Positions 16,769 to 25,533 are shown, counted from the stretch's first letter. The stretch is DNA of 64,000 nucleotides from Saccharothrix carnea (GCF_003014735.1 NZ_PYAX01000018.1:1-64000); one strand, 5' to 3'. The notes: generated from the letters alone by a model not told the origin. A program made the numbers and translations.

Positions 16769-17054
16769 TCTGCAACGGCCGCAGCACCGCCCGGCTGTTC
16801 GCGACGACGGCGAGCGGGATGCGCAGCCGGTCGGCCCGGTGGTGGCAGTTGACCAGCATGGCGATGCCGACCGAGCCCATGAACTCGACCTCGCTCAGAT
16901 CGAGCACGACGCCGGGCGGGCGTGCCTCGAACACGGCGTCGAGTTCGTTCACGACCGGCCGGTGCGTGGCCGCGTCGAGGGCGCCGGACACGCCCACCAG
17001 CAGGATGCCGCGGTCCAGTTCGGTGGTGGTGAGGCGGTGGGCGGACTCGGTCAT
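16689..17054 (-). CDS. STAS domain anti-sigma factor antagonist
   Basis: A 121-residue single-domain STAS protein of the SpoIIAA/RsbV type. It has GILLVGVSGALDAATHRP, then VVLDLSEVEFMGSVGIAMLV, where the Ser in MGSVG sits where the partner kinase phosphorylates SpoIIAA homologues. Unphosphorylated protein would sequester an anti-sigma factor. The adjacent group 2 sigma factor gene is a natural neighbour but is not usually the direct target of such switches. The ATG is at 17054. The gene overlaps the tail of the convergent DJ-1-like gene. Confidence 0.85.
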   Translation of the reverse strand: MTESAHRLTTTELDRGILLVGVSGALDAATHRPVVNELDAVFEARPPGVVLDLSEVEFMGSVGIAMLVNCHHRADRLRIPLAVVANSRAVLRPLQISQVDAALPLHPSVDEAVAAVRLVST

Positions 17055-17120
17055 GGCGGGCGCTCCTAGCGGTCGGAGACCACGAGACTCCTACCCCTGG
17101 CCGCGACCCGCAAAACAAGG

Positions 17121-17162
17121 CGTGGCCGGCTGAACCCGTCGGGGGGGGTTCAGCCGGCCACG
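17121..17162 (-). terminator. Hairpin terminator of the sigma factor gene
   Basis: A perfect 17-bp inverted repeat (17121-17137 with 17146-17162; CGTGGCCGGCTGAACCC and its complement) with an 8-base G-rich loop. It lies 82 bp downstream of the sigma factor stop codon on the minus strand and 67 bp upstream of the STAS gene start. Confidence 0.75.
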
Positions 17163-17243
17163 AGCCCGCGGGGGACGCGGTCAGGGGAGTCTGGGAGCGC
17201 GCCCAGTCAGTGGCGGAGTCCAGCGACCACCGGTGGGGCGTGC

Positions 17244-18248
17244 TCAGCCGGCCAGGGCGAGCACGGCCCGGTTGCGCTCGGGGTCCCGCAACATGCGGAT
17301 GGACTCCTTCTCCAGCTGCCGGATCCGCTCCCGGGTCAGGCCCAGTTCCTCCGACAGTTCCTGCAGGCTGCGGGCCCGCCCGTCAGACAGGCCGTAACGC
17401 TCGGTGAGGATCCGCGCCTGCCGCTCCGGCAGCGTGCCCACCAGGGCGCGCAGCTGCGCGGCGAGCTCCTGCTGCTCGACCACCTCGTGGGCGTCCACGG
17501 CTTCGGCGTCCTCGATCAGGTCGGCCACCGAGGCACCGCCGTCGTCACCGATCGGCGTCTCCAGGCTGAGCGCGGTGCGGCTCGCGGCCAGCAGCTGGAC
17601 GACCCTGGCCACCGGCATCGTCGCCGCCGCCGCGATCTCCTCGGGGGTCGGCTCGCGGTCGGTCTCCAGACGCAGCCGCTGCTCGACCTTGCGCAGCTTG
17701 CCGACCTCCTCGTGGACGTGCATCGGCAGCCGGATGGTCCGGGTCTGCTCGGCGAGGCCCCGTTCGATGGCCTGGCGGATCCACCAGATCGCGTAGGTGG
17801 AGAACTTGAAGCCCTTGGCGTAGTCCCACTTCTCCACCGCGCGGATCAGGCCCAGGTTGCCCTCCTGCACGACGTCCAGCAGGGGCAGGCCGCGGAACGA
17901 GTGCTTCTTGGCCACCGACACCACCAGGCGCAGGTTCGCCCGGATCATGTGGTCCTTCGCACGCACGCCCTCGGCGGCCACGATCCGCAGCGCGCGGTAA
18001 CGCTCCGCGTCCAACGACGGACCTTCGCCCTCGTCCGCCCTCCGCAGCAGCTCCGCCGCGTAGACACCCGTCTCGATGCGCTTGGCCAGCACGACTTCCT
18101 CGTCGGCGGTGAGCAGGGGCGTCGACGTCAGCTCGCGCAGGTACCGGCCGACCAGGTCGGCCTCGCGGGCACCTTCACGCACGGACGTGGCAGGACGGGT
18201 CGCTCGATCGGGGCGGGTCTGGCGGGGCATCTCGAACGTCAACGTCAT
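17244..18248 (-). CDS. RNA polymerase sigma-70 factor, group 2 (RpoD/SigB-like)
   Basis: A 334-residue primary-like sigma factor lacking region 1.1. Region 1.2 is LVGRYLRELTSTPLLTADEE. Region 2 includes the core-binding NLRLVVSVAKKH and the -10 recognition segment KGFKFSTYAIWWIRQAIERG. Region 3 follows, and region 4 has LGLTRERIRQLEKESIRMLR. This layout matches HrdB-paralogue or SigB-type stress and stationary-phase sigma factors of actinobacteria. The ATG at 18248 has AAGGAG 7 bases upstream. The neighbours (STAS protein, ANTAR regulator) are other global regulators. Confidence 0.9.
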   Translation of the reverse strand: MTLTFEMPRQTRPDRATRPATSVREGAREADLVGRYLRELTSTPLLTADEEVVLAKRIETGVYAAELLRRADEGEGPSLDAERYRALRIVAAEGVRAKDHMIRANLRLVVSVAKKHSFRGLPLLDVVQEGNLGLIRAVEKWDYAKGFKFSTYAIWWIRQAIERGLAEQTRTIRLPMHVHEEVGKLRKVEQRLRLETDREPTPEEIAAAATMPVARVVQLLAASRTALSLETPIGDDGGASVADLIEDAEAVDAHEVVEQQELAAQLRALVGTLPERQARILTERYGLSDGRARSLQELSEELGLTRERIRQLEKESIRMLRDPERNRAVLALAG

Positions 18249-18505
18249 GGGCGTCTCCTTGCCGAACGGCAGCCACACACGGGTAACGTGCGGGACTACC
18301 TGGGATTTCGGGAGTCGCCCGCCGGTGGCAACGGCTTCGGACGACTTGCGCCCCGCACACCTCGGGCAGGGCCGACACCGAGTCCAACGGAACGCTTTCG
18401 GCTCGTATTCCACCCGGGTTGGTGGTGTGCGCCTGGACGTGACGGGGCACACGGGGAGCGTGCGGTGGACGCGGTGCCCGATGATGTCAGGCGGAGGTGG
18501 CCGGA

Positions 18506-19204
18506 GTGGCCGAGGACACGATGGGCGACGACCTCGCCGCGCAGCTGAACGAGGTCGCCCGCGCGCTGCACGGGCGGAACGGCTCCCAGGACACGCTGGA
18601 CGAGATCGTGCGCGCGGCGGTGGACACCATCCCCGGCACGTGGCACGCCGGGATCATGACGATCGTGGGCAAGCGCGACGTCCGGACCGTGGCGAGCACC
18701 GGCGACGTGCCGCGCGACGTGGACCAGGTCCAGTACGACACCGGCCAGGGCCCCTGCCTGACCGCGCTCTACCAGCAGACGATCGTCCGGGCGCCGGACC
18801 TCGCCGAGGAGGCCCGGTGGCCGGTGTTCGCCCAGCGGGCGCTGGCGCTGGACGTGTCCAGCATGTTGTCGTTCCGGCTGTACGTGCACGGCGACGACCT
18901 CGGGGCGCTCAACCTGTACTCGCCGGACGTCAGGGCGTTCGACGAGGAGTCCGAGCACGTGGGCCTGCTGTTCGCCGGGCACGCCGCCGTGGCCCTGTCC
19001 ACCGCCCAGGAACGCGAGCACCTGACCGAGGCCGTGCGGACGCGGGACCTGATCGGGCAGGCCAAGGGCATCCTGATGGAACGCCACAAGCTCACCGCCG
19101 ACCAGGCGTTCGCCGTGCTCGTGCGGGCCAGCCAGCAGGCCAACCTGAAGTTGCGCGACCTCGCCGAAAAGCTCACCCGAACGGGCGAACTTCCGCGCGG
19201 CTGA
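18506..19204 (+). CDS. GAF-ANTAR domain transcription antiterminator
   Basis: A 232-residue regulator. Residues about 15-170 form a GAF domain (AGIMTIVGKRDVRTVASTGD, DTGQGPCLTAL). The C-terminal 55 residues are an ANTAR RNA-binding domain, with the conserved AKGILMERHKLTADQAFAVL. Such proteins bind paired hairpins in nascent RNA and prevent termination in response to a GAF ligand or redox cue. The start is set at GTG 18506, 8 bases after GGAGG. ATG 18521, with its own GAGG, and GTG 18497 are alternatives. It diverges from the sigma factor gene, with about 257 bp between them. Confidence 0.87.
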   Translation: MAEDTMGDDLAAQLNEVARALHGRNGSQDTLDEIVRAAVDTIPGTWHAGIMTIVGKRDVRTVASTGDVPRDVDQVQYDTGQGPCLTALYQQTIVRAPDLAEEARWPVFAQRALALDVSSMLSFRLYVHGDDLGALNLYSPDVRAFDEESEHVGLLFAGHAAVALSTAQEREHLTEAVRTRDLIGQAKGILMERHKLTADQAFAVLVRASQQANLKLRDLAEKLTRTGELPRG

Positions 19205-19389
19205 GACCCCGGCCCCGGCGACGACCTCAGGCCACCGGGCGCTCACCCGTCTCGCGGAAGTGCCCGGCGGGTGGTGGCGGGTGTGATGGGCAGGCTCAGG
19301 GCGCGCAGCCGGTTCCGGGCAGGTCGGCCGGCGGCCGGGCGCGGCAGGCTGTGACCGATCATGGTGGTCCCGCTACCGATCGGAGTCCC

Positions 19390-20262
19390 GTGGACGACCT
19401 GCCACTGCACCCGTCAGCCGAGGAGTTGCTGGCCTCCGGTCTCGCCGCGCCGGCACGGCCGGAGCACGGCATCGCGGCGGAACTGGCGGCCCGCGCCGGT
19501 CTCACGGACCTCACGGGCCTCACCGCGCAACGGGCGGTCCTCGTCACCGCCGCCTCCGCGGAGGCCGAACGGCTCGGTGACGTGGTGGTGCGACCGGAGC
19601 ACGTGGTGCTGGGCTGGGTGCGGGCGGTCCGGGGACGTGGTGGTGCGCTGGACGTCGCACGCGAGCAACTGCAGGAGTTGATGGCCGACCGGGCGCACGC
19701 CGAGTACGAAGCGGTGCGGCCGATCCCGCGCCCCGACGCGGTGCGACGACCGCGGACCGTGCTGCTGGCGGGCGTGCCGGGCACGGGCAAGAGCACGCTG
19801 GCCGAAGCCTTGGCCTGGCGGCTGACCGCACCGGTGTTCTCGATGGACTGGCAGCTCGGCGCCCTGCTGCCGTTCAGCGCGCTGCGATCGGACAACGCGA
19901 CGCACCTGGGGGAGCTGAACCTGACCGCGTCGGTGGCGCGGCAGCTGCACCTGGGCCTCGACGTGATCATCGACGCGACCGGGCACCGCCGCGAGGCACG
20001 GCGGCGGTGGCGGTCGGTCACCGAGCGCTTGGGCGGCGTGTTCGTGGGCGTGGAGTGCGTGTGCTCGGACGAGGAGGTGCAACGCCGGCGGGTCGAAGGG
20101 CGGGCGCGCGGCATCCCGGGTTGGCCACCGACCGTGTCGTGGGACCACGTGCTGCGGATGAAGCGGAAGTGGGAGAGCTGGGACGAGCCGCACCTGGTGG
20201 TCGACTCCGCGACCGAACCACCCGAGGCGGTGTTGCGGCGCGTGCTCGATCACTGCCAGTAG
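19390..20262 (+). CDS. P-loop kinase with an N-terminal Clp-N-like region
   Basis: A 290-residue protein. Residues about 35-95 (EAERLGDVVVRPEHVVLGWV) resemble one repeat of the Clp N-terminal domain. Residues about 120-280 form an AAA_33/zeta-toxin-like P-loop kinase, with Walker A GVPGTGKST, the Asp-containing strand IIDATGHRREAR, and a basic lid segment QRRRVEGRARGIPGWP. It probably phosphorylates a small molecule or nucleotide; the substrate is unknown. There is no toxin-antitoxin partner beside it. The GTG at 19390 follows GGAG by 5 bases; GTG 19351 is an in-frame alternative. Confidence 0.68.
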   Translation: MDDLPLHPSAEELLASGLAAPARPEHGIAAELAARAGLTDLTGLTAQRAVLVTAASAEAERLGDVVVRPEHVVLGWVRAVRGRGGALDVAREQLQELMADRAHAEYEAVRPIPRPDAVRRPRTVLLAGVPGTGKSTLAEALAWRLTAPVFSMDWQLGALLPFSALRSDNATHLGELNLTASVARQLHLGLDVIIDATGHRREARRRWRSVTERLGGVFVGVECVCSDEEVQRRRVEGRARGIPGWPPTVSWDHVLRMKRKWESWDEPHLVVDSATEPPEAVLRRVLDHCQ

Positions 20263-20351
20263 TCACAGAAGGGCGTGCGCACGCGCCACAAGTCGCCGTC
20301 GACGCGGCCACTACCTACGGTGAGGAGAAGGCGACGCACCGGAGGCGACCC

Positions 20352-21200
20352 GTGGAGCTGGACATCACCGACCAGCGGTGGCAGGACGCGCGTGACGCCC
20401 TCACCGCCGCCACCGAGCGGTTCACCCGGATGCTCCTGGACTGCCGGACACCGGACCGCCGCACGATCGGTGAGTGGTCGGTGGCCGACACCGCCGCGCA
20501 CGTCGCGATCGTCGCCCGGCTCGACGCCGGGCTCATCGACGGTGACCCGGCCCCGCTCGACGCGCCGGAGCTGGACCGCGGCTGGCAGGAGGCGAGCCTG
20601 GGCGGGTTCGCGCGGCTCAACGCGCTGACCCTGGAGCACTTCCCCGAACGCGCGCTGGACGTCGTGTCGAACACCCTGCTCGACGAGGTCGACCTGTTGC
20701 TGACCAGGGCGAAGGACGTCGACCCGCGCGAGCTCCGGCCGTGGCTCGGCGGCGCGCAGCTGCCCGCGGCCTCGCACGTGGCCCACCAGCTCAACGAGAC
20801 CCTGATCCACGGCCTGGACATCGCGCGGGCGCTGGACGTGCCGTGGGACATCTCCGCGCACGAGGCCGCCCTGACGTTCGACCTGTTCCTCATGCCCATG
20901 CTCGGCGGGCGGTCCGGCCGGCTGCTGGCGGGCGGCGGCAACCCGGGCCGCCTGACCCTCGAGTTCCGCTCCAAGCACACCACGCCGGTCGTCCTGACCA
21001 GTGACAACGGCCGACTGCACGTCGCACCGGCGGACGGCCGGAAGACCGACGCGCGGGTCAGGTTCGACCCGGCCACGATGATGCTCACGATCTTCCGCCG
21101 CACCCGCCTCGCCCGCGCCGTGGCGACCGGGACGGTCTTCGCCTTCGGCCGCCGTCCCTGGGCGGCCGTCTCCTACCTGCGGGGTATGCGTTCCCCGTAA
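20352..21200 (+). CDS. Maleylpyruvate isomerase N-terminal (DinB-like) domain protein
   Basis: A 282-residue protein starting at GTG 20352, 6 bases after GGAGG. The N-terminal half has the four-helix DinB/MPI fold with metal-ligand candidates TIGEWSVADTAAHVAI and later HVAHQLNETLIHGLDIARAL, spaced as in mycothiol-dependent enzymes. The C-terminal 90 residues are an SCP2-like beta-rich domain (RLTLEFRSKHTTPVVLTSD). In actinomycetes such proteins are often mycothiol-dependent transferases, but the substrate cannot be named. Confidence 0.72.
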   Translation: MELDITDQRWQDARDALTAATERFTRMLLDCRTPDRRTIGEWSVADTAAHVAIVARLDAGLIDGDPAPLDAPELDRGWQEASLGGFARLNALTLEHFPERALDVVSNTLLDEVDLLLTRAKDVDPRELRPWLGGAQLPAASHVAHQLNETLIHGLDIARALDVPWDISAHEAALTFDLFLMPMLGGRSGRLLAGGGNPGRLTLEFRSKHTTPVVLTSDNGRLHVAPADGRKTDARVRFDPATMMLTIFRRTRLARAVATGTVFAFGRRPWAAVSYLRGMRSP

Positions 21201-21210
21201 CCACCTCGGT

Positions 21211-21708
21211 TCACCGCTCCCCCGGGTCCTCGCCCAGCCAGCCCTCCACGGGAGGTGCTCGAAGAACAGCACGAGGCTGTGCGACGCGGCGGCGAGCGCT
21301 TCGAGCCGGGCGCGCACGGCCGGGCTGGCGCCCTGCGCGGCCACGACGGCGTCCACGTCGGCGTGCTCGGCGGCGACGGGCGCACGGCCGGGCAGCACCC
21401 GCCAGTGGTGCAGCAGCGGGAACGCCGCCGTCTCGCCCGCCAGCACCGCCTCGGTGACGATCTCGTTCGCGGCCAACTCGCGCCACGCGCCGAACGACGG
21501 ACCGGCGATGCCGTACTGGCAGAACAGCGGCAGGTCGAACAGGTTCGCCGTGTCGTGCGGCCGGGCGTGCTCCCGGTCGCTCAACGGGATCCCCTTCACG
21601 AACACCGGCGTGCCCTCGACGTCGACCACCGCCGAACCGCCGCCCACGCCCACCTCCGCCCGCGTGCCCGCGAACCAGCACCTGGCCGATCCGCAGTGCG
21701 ATTTCCAA
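21211..21708 (-). pseudogene. Truncated, doubly frameshifted kinase-like gene remnant
   Basis: A perfect AGGAGG lies 7 bases before a TTG start at 21708, giving LEIALRIGQVLV. One extra base near 21674 then shifts the frame into RAEVGVGGGSAVVDVEGTP, which carries VFVKGIPLSDRE and PLFCQYGIAGPSFGAWREL. A missing base near 21250 restores the first frame (VEGWLGEDPGER, stop 21211). The intact middle looks like the N-lobe of a protein-kinase/phosphotransferase-fold family, with the VFVK lysine. The catalytic loop and C-lobe are absent. The two indels cancel over 498 bases. The family assignment is from memory of similar actinomycete proteins and is tentative. Confidence 0.6.
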
Positions 21709-21941
21709 CGCGCGACCTCCTGTCGAGTGGGGCTTCACCCGGTGGACGACGCACCGCACCGCGATGTGACAGCCGCCCGGCGGCGACTTGATCGGTCCCC
21801 CTTCGCGGGTACCGGAAATCGCGGTGGACCGGAACCGCTCAGTGGCTACTGTGCACGTGACGTTGGGGGGCGACACGTGGGTGCATCCGTCATGGCACGC
21901 CGCTCCGCCCGCTCGTGGCGGGGGTAGGCGTGGGGCAGCCG

Positions 21942-22502
21942 ATGGTGGTGCCGGCCGGGTGGCCGCGGGACGCGGTGGTGCGGACGGCGCGGTTGCGGTT
22001 GGAGCCCGTGCGGGTCGGGCACGCCGAGGAGATGGCGGTGGTGCTCGGCGATCCCGCGCTCTACGCGATCACCGGCGGTGCGCCGCCCACGGCCGACCAG
22101 CTCACGGCACGGTACGAGCGGTGGGAGCGGCCGTCGTCGGACGACGGGCGCGAGGGCTGGCTGAACTGGGTCGTGCTGAGGGACGCGGACGACACCGCCG
22201 TGGGCACCGTTCAGGCGACGACCGCGGCCGGCGCGCACGGGCTGGTCGCCGAGGTGGCGTGGGTGATCGGGGTGCCGTTCCAGGGGCACGGTTACGCCAC
22301 CGAGGCCGCCGAGGCGGTGGTGGGCTGGCTGGTCGCGCGCGGCGCGCGGGACGTGCACGCCCACATCGCCCCCGAGCACCTGTCCAGTGAGGCGGTGGCC
22401 CGGAGGATCGGCATGCGCGCCACCGGCGAGTTCCGCGACGACGGCGAACAGCGGTGGCGGGTGCGGCCGGTGCACCGGAAGCCGCCCGGGAATCCGGGAT
22501 AG
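21942..22502 (+). CDS. GNAT family N-acetyltransferase (RimJ/RimL type)
   Basis: A 186-residue acetyltransferase_3-type protein. It opens with the typical VRTARLRLEPVRVGHAEEM and has VAWVIGVPFQGHGYATEAAE (acetyl-CoA loop Q-x-x-G-x-A) and AHIAPEHLSSEAVARRIGM in the C-terminal half. It would acetylate a protein N-terminus or a small amine. The start is uncertain: ATG 21942 has GGGG 6 bases upstream, and GTG 21930 and GTG 21915 are in frame. Confidence 0.8.
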   Translation: MVVPAGWPRDAVVRTARLRLEPVRVGHAEEMAVVLGDPALYAITGGAPPTADQLTARYERWERPSSDDGREGWLNWVVLRDADDTAVGTVQATTAAGAHGLVAEVAWVIGVPFQGHGYATEAAEAVVGWLVARGARDVHAHIAPEHLSSEAVARRIGMRATGEFRDDGEQRWRVRPVHRKPPGNPG

Positions 22503-22574
22503 CGGTCGGTCTCGATCCGCCGCACGACGGCGGTGTCGAGTTGACCTCGCCGGCCGGACGGGTTATCCACGGTT

Positions 22575-23369
22575 GTGAGCGATGACCAGACAGGGCCGGT
22601 GCCGTACGACGATCGCGTGTCCGCGCCACCGCCGCCGGGCGTTCTGCCCACCCGGGAACGACGGGCGGGGCTGGCGCTGGTGGTCGTGTTCCTGGCCGGG
22701 CAGCTCACCATGCTGGCCGTGTCGGTGCTCGTGCTGCTGTCCTACGGCTCGGGTGACGCGGCACTGCTGGAGGACGGTCGGCTGCTGGCGTTGCTGGTCC
22801 TGCCGACGTCGTTGGGCGCGGTCGTGGCGGCGGTCGCGACCGGCCGGTTGGGCGGCGGTCCGAAGGTCGGGCGGATGTGGCGTGAGCTCGCGGTCCGCTG
22901 GAACCTCAAGGACATCGCCATCGGGTTGGCGCTGGGGCTGGGAGGGTTGGCGCTGACGCTGCCCGCGGCGGCGGCGTGGACCGCCTGGGTGGGCGAGGAC
23001 CAGGCGTCCTCGGCGGTCGGTGACGCGTTCGCCGGCCGGGAGATGGCGCCCGCGGCGGCCGTGATCGCGTTCCTGGCGGTGTGGCTGGTCGCGCCGGCGG
23101 CCGAGGAAGTGCTGTTCCGGGGCGTGCTGTGGCGCGCGTTGGAACACCTGGGCTGGAACCGGTGGGTCGTGTTCGTGTCGACCAGCCTGGTGTTCTCGTT
23201 CGCGCACCTGGAACTGCTGCGCACACCGCTGCTGCTGGTGCTGTCGATCCCGATCGGCCTGGCCCGGTTGCTCACCGGCAACCTGCTCGCGAGCGTGGTC
23301 GCCCACCAGGTCAACAACTTCCTGCCCGCCCTAGCCCTGCTCCTGGCCACCACCGGCAACCTGCCGTGA
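22575..23369 (+). CDS. CPBP family intramembrane glutamic endopeptidase
   Basis: A 264-residue polytopic protein with seven or so membrane helices. The three Rce1/Abi signatures are present: EEVLFRGVLWRALE (EExxxR, the catalytic glutamates), FSFAHLE (FxxxH) and SVVAHQVNN (HxxxN). Family members cleave within membranes; prokaryotic ones serve in bacteriocin immunity, sigma-factor release or unknown roles. The start is GTG 22575. A remnant TIR gene and an ABC exporter lie convergently downstream, but no peptide substrate gene is visible. Confidence 0.87.
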   Translation: MSDDQTGPVPYDDRVSAPPPPGVLPTRERRAGLALVVVFLAGQLTMLAVSVLVLLSYGSGDAALLEDGRLLALLVLPTSLGAVVAAVATGRLGGGPKVGRMWRELAVRWNLKDIAIGLALGLGGLALTLPAAAAWTAWVGEDQASSAVGDAFAGREMAPAAAVIAFLAVWLVAPAAEEVLFRGVLWRALEHLGWNRWVVFVSTSLVFSFAHLELLRTPLLLVLSIPIGLARLLTGNLLASVVAHQVNNFLPALALLLATTGNLP

Positions 23370-23381
23370 CCGTTCCTGCGA

Positions 23382-23531
23382 TCAGGGGACACGCGGACAC
23401 GACCGCCTGCGCGGGCGGCGCGCTGCCGGCGGGCGGTTCCGGCGCCGGCGGCGGCCCATCCGGCCGAGGTCGGCGCGGAGGGCGCGCACCACGCTCTCGT
23501 CGGCACGGGTGCAGCTGACGAAGATGGTCAT
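23382..23531 (-). pseudogene. Truncated TIR-domain gene remnant
   Basis: A 49-residue frame starts at ATG 23531, 7 bases after GGAGGG. Residues 1-30 (MTIFVSCTRADESVVRAL, then RADLGRMG) match the first strand and helix of bacterial TIR domains, which typically open as xIFVSYxRADE. After that the sequence turns into Arg/Pro-rich low complexity and stops at 23382. The catalytic Glu region and any partner domain are missing. I therefore call it a decayed TIR gene with an intact start signal. A genuine 49-residue peptide is the alternative. Confidence 0.5.
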
Positions 23532-23617
23532 GGTCACGCCCTCCGGTCCGGGCACGTCGCTGTTAGCTGTTCGGGCGCGCGCGAGCCCCCGTTCGTTGCG
23601 CCCGGACGCCAGGGCGA

Positions 23618-24469
23618 TCACATACCGGCTCGCTGCAACGACTTCTCCCGGCGGCGGGCCACGCTCGACCCGGACTCGCGACGGGCCATCCGGCGCAGCA
23701 CGATCGGCGCCAGGACCAGGCCGAGGACCGCCCACGCGGTGAGCACGCCGACCGTCTCCAGGTGCCGCCACGACTCCCCGATCTCGACGGCCGCGGCGGC
23801 GTCGGGCAGCAGCGCCGAACGCATGCCGAGGCCGAGCCAGTAGACCGGGAAGACCTGGGCCACCCACTGCACCCAGCCGGGTAGCGCCGTGACCGGGTAG
23901 AAGATGCCGGAGATGGCGATCATGCCCAGGATCGGCAGCATGAGCAGGCCCTGGGCGCGTGCGCTGGAGAACACCGAGCCGAGCACCGCGCCGACGGGCA
24001 GGGCGGCGACCATGCCCAGCGCCAGCACCCAGGCCAGCGTCAGCCACGCGTCCGGGCTGCCGGTCACCAGGCCCGGTACCAGGAACAGGCCGGGGACCAG
24101 GAAGATCGCCAGGTCCACGACGAGGCCGCCGGACACGTGCACGATCTTGCCGACGAGGTAGCCCAGCATCCCGTTCGGCGTGGCCTTGGCGCGCAGGAGC
24201 GTGCCGTCCTCGCGGTCGGCGGTCAGCAACTGGCTCATGGTGACCATCGCCATCGCGGCGTTCATGCCGAGGATGCCGGGCAGCGCCAGCGCACCGACCG
24301 TGAACCCGGTCCGCCCGAACGACACGTCACGCAGGAAGTACGTGACCACGAGCATCAGCACCGGCCAGAACGCGTGGTTCCACAGGTCCGCGCCGTTGGT
24401 CAACGACTGCCGCAGCTCGATCACGCCGCGCCGCACGCCCGCGCGCAACGCCGTCGCGGTCGGGTTCAC
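23618..24469 (-). CDS. ABC-2 type exporter permease
   Basis: A 283-residue integral membrane protein with six hydrophobic segments. It contains the ABC-2 family feature ALPGILGMNAAMAMVTMSQL, followed by ADREDGTLLRAKATPNGML and the later ILGMIAISGIFYPVTALPGW. The GTG start at 24469 overlaps the stop of the ATPase gene (GTGA), so the pair is translationally coupled. Together they form a drug- or lipid-type exporter of unknown substrate, with expression probably set by the divergent regulator at 25584. Confidence 0.88.
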   Translation of the reverse strand: MNPTATALRAGVRRGVIELRQSLTNGADLWNHAFWPVLMLVVTYFLRDVSFGRTGFTVGALALPGILGMNAAMAMVTMSQLLTADREDGTLLRAKATPNGMLGYLVGKIVHVSGGLVVDLAIFLVPGLFLVPGLVTGSPDAWLTLAWVLALGMVAALPVGAVLGSVFSSARAQGLLMLPILGMIAISGIFYPVTALPGWVQWVAQVFPVYWLGLGMRSALLPDAAAAVEIGESWRHLETVGVLTAWAVLGLVLAPIVLRRMARRESGSSVARRREKSLQRAGM

Positions 24470-25362
24470 CTGGCCGCTCCTTCCGCCTCCACCCGGCGCA
24501 CCAGCGACAGGTAGGTGTCCTCCAGCGAGGCCCGGCGGACCTCCAGGTCGGTGATCGCGTCGCCGTGTCGGCGGAACAGGTCGTGCACGAACCGCGTGGA
24601 CTCCCGGACGTGCCGCACGTGCGACCGCCCGGCGTGGGTCCACCGGACCTCGTCCTCACCCGCGATGCGCTGCGCCAGCTCCTCGGCCGTGCCGTCCGCG
24701 ACGATCCGGCCGCCGTCGAGGACGATGATGCGGTCCGCGAGCTTCTCGGCTTCGTCCAGGTCGTGGGTGGTGAGCAGGATCGTGGTCGAGTCCCGGGCCG
24801 CGAGCCGGTGCACCAGCTCGTGGAACTCGCGCCGGGCGACGGGGTCGAAGCCGGTGGTCGGCTCGTCCAGGAACAGCAGCTCGGGACGTCCGACGATGCC
24901 CACGGCGACGTCGAGCCTGCGCCGCTGACCACCGGAGAGCGTCCGCACCTTCTGGTCCGCCTGCACGGTCAGGCCGACCGCCGCCACCAGGTCGTCCGGG
25001 TCCCACGGTCGTGCGACCTCGTCGGTGGCGTAGCACGAGTAGTAGGTGCCGAGGTGGTGCAACAGCTCGCGGACGCGCCACTTGCCGTGGTCGCGCCAGG
25101 ACTGCAGGACGACGCCGACGCGGGCACGCCACCGTTCGTCGGCGTGGGCCGGGTCGACGCCGAGCACCGACACCCGGCCCGCCGACCGCAGCCGGAAGCC
25201 CTCCAGGATCTCGATGGTGGTGGTCTTGCCCGCGCCGTTCGGGCCGAGCAGGGCCAGCACCTCGCCGTGGCGGGCGTGGAACGTGACGTCGTGCAGGACG
25301 TCGGTCGTGCCGTACCGCATGCGCAGGCCTTCGACGTCGAGCGCGACTCGCTCGCTCGTCAT
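24466..25362 (-). CDS. ABC transporter ATP-binding protein (DrrA type)
   Basis: A 298-residue ATPase. Walker A is GPNGAGKTT, the signature is LSGGQRRRLDVAVG, Walker B is ELLFLDEPTTGFD, and the H-loop is LLTTHDLDEA. The C-terminal 70 residues have the extension typical of DrrA-like exporter ATPases. It partners with the overlapping permease gene. ATG 25362 is preferred because of the GGGGAGG run just before it, although the spacing is short. Likely role: export of a hydrophobic compound. Confidence 0.9.
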   Translation of the reverse strand: MTSERVALDVEGLRMRYGTTDVLHDVTFHARHGEVLALLGPNGAGKTTTIEILEGFRLRSAGRVSVLGVDPAHADERWRARVGVVLQSWRDHGKWRVRELLHHLGTYYSCYATDEVARPWDPDDLVAAVGLTVQADQKVRTLSGGQRRRLDVAVGIVGRPELLFLDEPTTGFDPVARREFHELVHRLAARDSTTILLTTHDLDEAEKLADRIIVLDGGRIVADGTAEELAQRIAGEDEVRWTHAGRSHVRHVRESTRFVHDLFRRHGDAITDLEVRRASLEDTYLSLVRRVEAEGAAR

Positions 25363-25477
25363 TCCTCCCCCTCTCGCTTGGCCGATCTTCATGGGAGGCG
25401 AAAGCTACGTTGCGTTTAATCGACCAGCAACGAGCATGAACCAGCACAACGCGGTTCTAGCTGGTAGATGTGATCCC

Positions 25478-25533
25478 ATCATTGCAATAGCCCTGTCGAT
25501 GAACGCAATGATTCAGCCGACGTCGTTGCAATG
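25478..25533. promoter_or_regulatory. TTGCAA-type inverted repeats in the exporter/regulator promoter region
   Basis: ATCATTGC (25478-25485) and GCAATGAT (25505-25512) form an 8-bp inverted repeat. The first arm overlaps ATTGCAAT, and a further TTGCAATG occurs at 25526-25533. The elements sit in AT-richer DNA between the divergent ABC exporter and the MarR/HTH_38 regulator. They are good operator candidates for that regulator. Confidence 0.45.

Noticed and set aside
20263-20351. A short frame between the P-loop kinase and the MPI-domain gene.
   Set aside because: Too short, no start signal of its own, and it is used by the SD sequence of the downstream gene.
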